This document shows positions 62,145 to 64,000 of a stretch of 64,000 nt of DNA, piece by piece. Source of the stretch: Brevibacterium casei CIP 102111 (GTDB lineage Bacteria > Actinomycetota > Actinomycetes > Actinomycetales > Brevibacteriaceae); the NCBI RefSeq assembly GCF_900169275.1, contig NZ_FXZC01000004.1, positions 124,001 through 188,000 of the forward strand. Direction: 5' to 3'. Position 1 is the first letter of the stretch. Each line of letters begins with the position of its first letter. The position numbers and the translations under genes were made by a program. The notes under the pieces are model-generated. The model was not told the origin of the DNA, did no database searches, and saw only the letters and a list, made by a program, of their open reading frames with translations.

Positions 62145-62992
62145 GGTGACAGCTTAATGACGTCGGCGACCTCATCGAGGATCTCCCGCACGGAATCGGT
62201 CTCGTGGGCGAACCGGCCGAGGAAGAGTCCGTCGACGGCGGGGCCGAGCCGGGTGAGGAGTCCCGGGCGGGCGCTGCCGCCGTAGATGAGGCGGAAGTCG
62301 AGGGCGGGGAAGTGGGTGCGGGTGCGTGAGCGCACGAGCCTGCACACCTCGGTGATGTGCTCGGGGTCGGCGGGAGCAGGTGCCCCGATCGCCCACACCG
62401 GTTCGTAGGCGAGGACGACGGACATCGGGCGGGGAAGCTCAGCGCTCGCCGGGGGCAGGGCGGAGCGGATCTGGACCATCACCTCGGCGGCGGCCTGCTC
62501 GGGGGAGACCGAGGATTCTTCGCCGACGCAGAGGACGGGGACGAGTCCGTGGCGCAGCGCCGTGGCGGTCTTGGCGCTGACGACGTCGTCGGTCTCGTGG
62601 AAGTGCCGACGGCGCTCCGCGTGCCCGACCTCGGCGAACCGGCAGCCGAGTTCGGCGAGCACCGAGGCCGAGACCTCACCCGTCCACGCCCCGGAGTCGG
62701 CCGCGGCGACGTCCTGGGCACCGATGAGCAGGGGGCCGCCGAGCGCGACGCATTCGGGGATCGAGGGGAACTGGGGGAGGAGGAAGAGTCCGGCGGCGCC
62801 CGAGGTCACGGCGGGATGCGTGCGGCCGAGCTCGCTCACCTCGGCGGCCCACTCCAGGGTCCGGGCGTGCGAGAAGTACATCTTCAGGCTCGTCCCGATG
62901 ATCCGGTCGGGCAGCGTCGCAGCGGTGGAGTCGCCTGCGGGGCCGGTGAGCGCTCCTGCGGCGCGGGTGGCAGCGGTGGTCGCGGCGGCCAT
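62141..62992 (-). CDS. Triose-phosphate isomerase family protein (EryH/TipH-like)
   Basis: A 283-residue TIM homologue. Lys37 in GTSLKMY, His124 in EVGHAERRRHF and the catalytic Glu197 in AYEPVWAIG are kept. The residue two before the Lys, which is Asn in housekeeping enzymes, is Ser35. Together with a 27-residue N-terminal extension and its place beside rpiB, this suggests a catabolic tetrulose-phosphate isomerase (EryH/TipH type) and not the glycolytic enzyme. Confidence 0.83.
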   Translation of the reverse strand: MAAATTAATRAAGALTGPAGDSTAATLPDRIIGTSLKMYFSHARTLEWAAEVSELGRTHPAVTSGAAGLFLLPQFPSIPECVALGGPLLIGAQDVAAADSGAWTGEVSASVLAELGCRFAEVGHAERRRHFHETDDVVSAKTATALRHGLVPVLCVGEESSVSPEQAAAEVMVQIRSALPPASAELPRPMSVVLAYEPVWAIGAPAPADPEHITEVCRLVRSRTRTHFPALDFRLIYGGSARPGLLTRLGPAVDGLFLGRFAHETDSVREILDEVADVIKLSP

Positions 62993-62995
62993 CGC

Positions 62996-63451
62996 TCAGC
63001 GGGACTCGTATTCGCTGATCTGGGCGACCTTGTCGTTCGAGGCGCTCGTCGGGTCGAAGGTGTAGCCGAGCCATTCGCGGGCGAGCCGGCGGGCGAGTTC
63101 GAGGCCGATGACGCGTTGGCCCATGCAGAGGACCTGGGCGTCGTTGGAGAGGACGGAGCGTTCGACGCTGAAGGAGTCGTGCGCCGTGGCCGCCCGGATG
63201 CCCTTGACCTTGTTCGCCGAGATCGCCACCCCGAGGCCGGTGCCGCAGATGAGGATCGCCCTGTCCGCGTCGCCGCGGGCGACGATCTCAGCGGCGGTCG
63301 TCGCGATCGACGGGTAGAAGGTGTGGGAGTCGGCGTCGACGCCGACGTCGGTGACCGAGGAGATCCGCTCGTCGGCGGCGAGGTCGGCCTTGATGGCCTC
63401 CTTGTAGTCGAAGCCGGCGTCGTCGGATCCGATGACGAGTCGCAGTGTCAT
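62996..63451 (-). CDS. RpiB/LacAB family sugar-phosphate isomerase (EryI-like)
   Basis: A 151-residue RpiB-family isomerase with catalytic Cys69 in [16 protein letters not shown] and His91 in TAHDSF. The usual SDHAG motif reads SDDAG (Asp11 for His). RpiB homologues in erythritol/threitol operons (EryI) convert 3-tetrulose-4-phosphate to erythrose-4-phosphate. The start overlaps the kinase stop and the next gene follows after three bases. Confidence 0.86.
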   Translation of the reverse strand: MTLRLVIGSDDAGFDYKEAIKADLAADERISSVTDVGVDADSHTFYPSIATTAAEIVARGDADRAILICGTGLGVAISANKVKGIRAATAHDSFSVERSVLSNDAQVLCMGQRVIGLELARRLAREWLGYTFDPTSASNDKVAQISEYESR

Positions 63452-64000
63452 GATCGGGCTGCCTTCCGTTCGCGGTGTGAGGGTGGGGTGGGAGCCGGTT
63501 CGAGACCGGTGCGGGCGGTGAGTTCGTCTGCCACCGCCGAGGCGATGCGGGCGAGCGAGATCGCGCCGGGGTCGGGGGTGCCCACGCTCTTCTCGCCATG
63601 TGCCCGGGCGCGACCGCGGCGGGCGGCGAGGTCGGCGGTGCCCTCGGCCCCGCGTGTCGCCGCTTCGGCGGCGCGCTCCGCCGCGGAGGCACAGACCGTG
63701 AGCGCTCCCTCGTCGGGGTCGGTGGCGTCGCCGACGGCACGGGTGAACTCCGCGGCGAGCGGGGCGAGGGCGTCGAGGAGGGTCTTGTCGCCGACGTCGA
63801 CGCCTCCGAAGGCCCGCACCTCGGCGACGGTGGCCTCGAGTGCCCGGGAGATGTCGGATGGAGTCGGGGCATCGGGGCCGTCGAAGCCGGTGGCGAGGCT
63901 TGCGAGGATGCGCCCCCAGATCGCGCCGGACGTGCCGCCGCCGACGTCGGCCCAGGCCTCCCCGGCGGTGCGGAGGATCACCGCCGGTCCCTGGTCGTGG
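63448..64000 (-). CDS. Dihydroxyacetone/erythrulose-type kinase, DhaL domain (5' part outside window)
   Basis: The C-terminal 183 or so codons of a Dak-family kinase. The ATP-binding DhaL domain shows the [10 protein letters not shown] loop, [14 protein letters not shown], and [18 protein letters not shown] with its nucleotide-loop Gly/Ser. The frame is open to the window edge, so the start is upstream, and the protein is probably a fused DhaK-DhaL, ATP-dependent kinase. In actinobacterial polyol operons such kinases (DerK/LerK) phosphorylate erythrulose. The stop overlaps the RpiB start (ATGA). Confidence 0.85.
   Translation of the reverse strand, partial: HDQGPAVILRTAGEAWADVGGGTSGAIWGRILASLATGFDGPDAPTPSDISRALEATVAEVRAFGGVDVGDKTLLDALAPLAAEFTRAVGDATDPDEGALTVCASAAERAAEAATRGAEGTADLAARRGRARAHGEKSVGTPDPGAISLARIASAVADELTARTGLEPAPTPPSHRERKAARS

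Overview
The window is high-GC actinobacterial DNA. Codons are strongly G/C-ending, GTG and TTG starts are common, and genes are often coupled by ATGA or GTGA overlaps. Several products have actinobacterial counterparts, such as a dimethylglycine oxidase like that of Arthrobacter and an ArsC of the mycothiol-linked kind. A Brevibacterium-like member of the Micrococcales is plausible, but this is inferred from gene content and not proven. I see no rRNA, tRNA, CRISPR array, insertion sequence, integrase or phage gene. The region reads as chromosomal and rich in catabolic functions.

Layout. 1-7064: phenylacetate catabolism on the plus strand, in the order paaA (3' end only), paaB, paaC, paaD, paaE, thiolase, enoyl-CoA hydratase, 3-hydroxyacyl-CoA dehydrogenase and a PaaG-like isomerase. 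7091-12410: minus-strand genes for a VTT/DedA membrane protein, a DUF998 protein with MarR regulator, an OFA-family transporter with a 56-residue partner, a SurA-like lipoprotein and a RibD-C reductase. 12577-13785: an M20 amidohydrolase. 13870-22043: glycine-betaine catabolism. A LysR regulator diverges from gbcA-gbcB-like oxygenase genes and dimethylglycine oxidase, with a formaldehyde dehydrogenase nearby to take the released C1 unit. 22379-31254: DUF1275 protein, gamma-glutamyltransferase with GntR, ArsR/SRPBCC pair, MFS exporter with CGNR regulator, APC permease with UspA.

31369-35627: a LacI-headed cassette (ACS-type MFS, SDR, beta-keto-acid cleavage enzyme). 36234-44514: two family III CoA transferases, an HMG-CoA-lyase-like enzyme, a complete TctCBA tricarboxylate transporter and IclR, which together look like uptake, CoA activation and cleavage of a carboxylic acid. 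45309-47178: an HpcH-type aldolase and a zinc alcohol dehydrogenase. 47275-50016: an arsenic island (ArsR, ArsN1-like acetyltransferase, ArsO-like flavoprotein, ArsC) with no efflux pump in the window. 50063-51451: YjbR protein and aldo-keto reductase.

51555-56471: a second tripartite transporter with a PdxA-family dehydrogenase gene inserted between tctC and tctB, plus a divergently placed GntR. 56623-58739: CoA transferase and crotonase. 58746-64000: a tightly overlapped minus-strand operon (Dak-type kinase, RpiB, triose-phosphate-isomerase-like, GntR, TIM-barrel isomerase, SDR, HIBADH-like dehydrogenase). Its composition fits catabolism of four-carbon polyols, ketoses or acids. This operon and the adjacent PdxA/TctABC unit are the strongest candidates for a new catabolic system.

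Non-coding DNA is mostly short. The exceptions are a 540-bp stretch (15085-15623) with two copies of an 83-bp two-tier hairpin element and a 335-bp stretch (22044-22378) packed with inverted repeats. An 11-mer, CGCCGAGGCGG, recurs about 30 times on both strands, including in short intergenic gaps.
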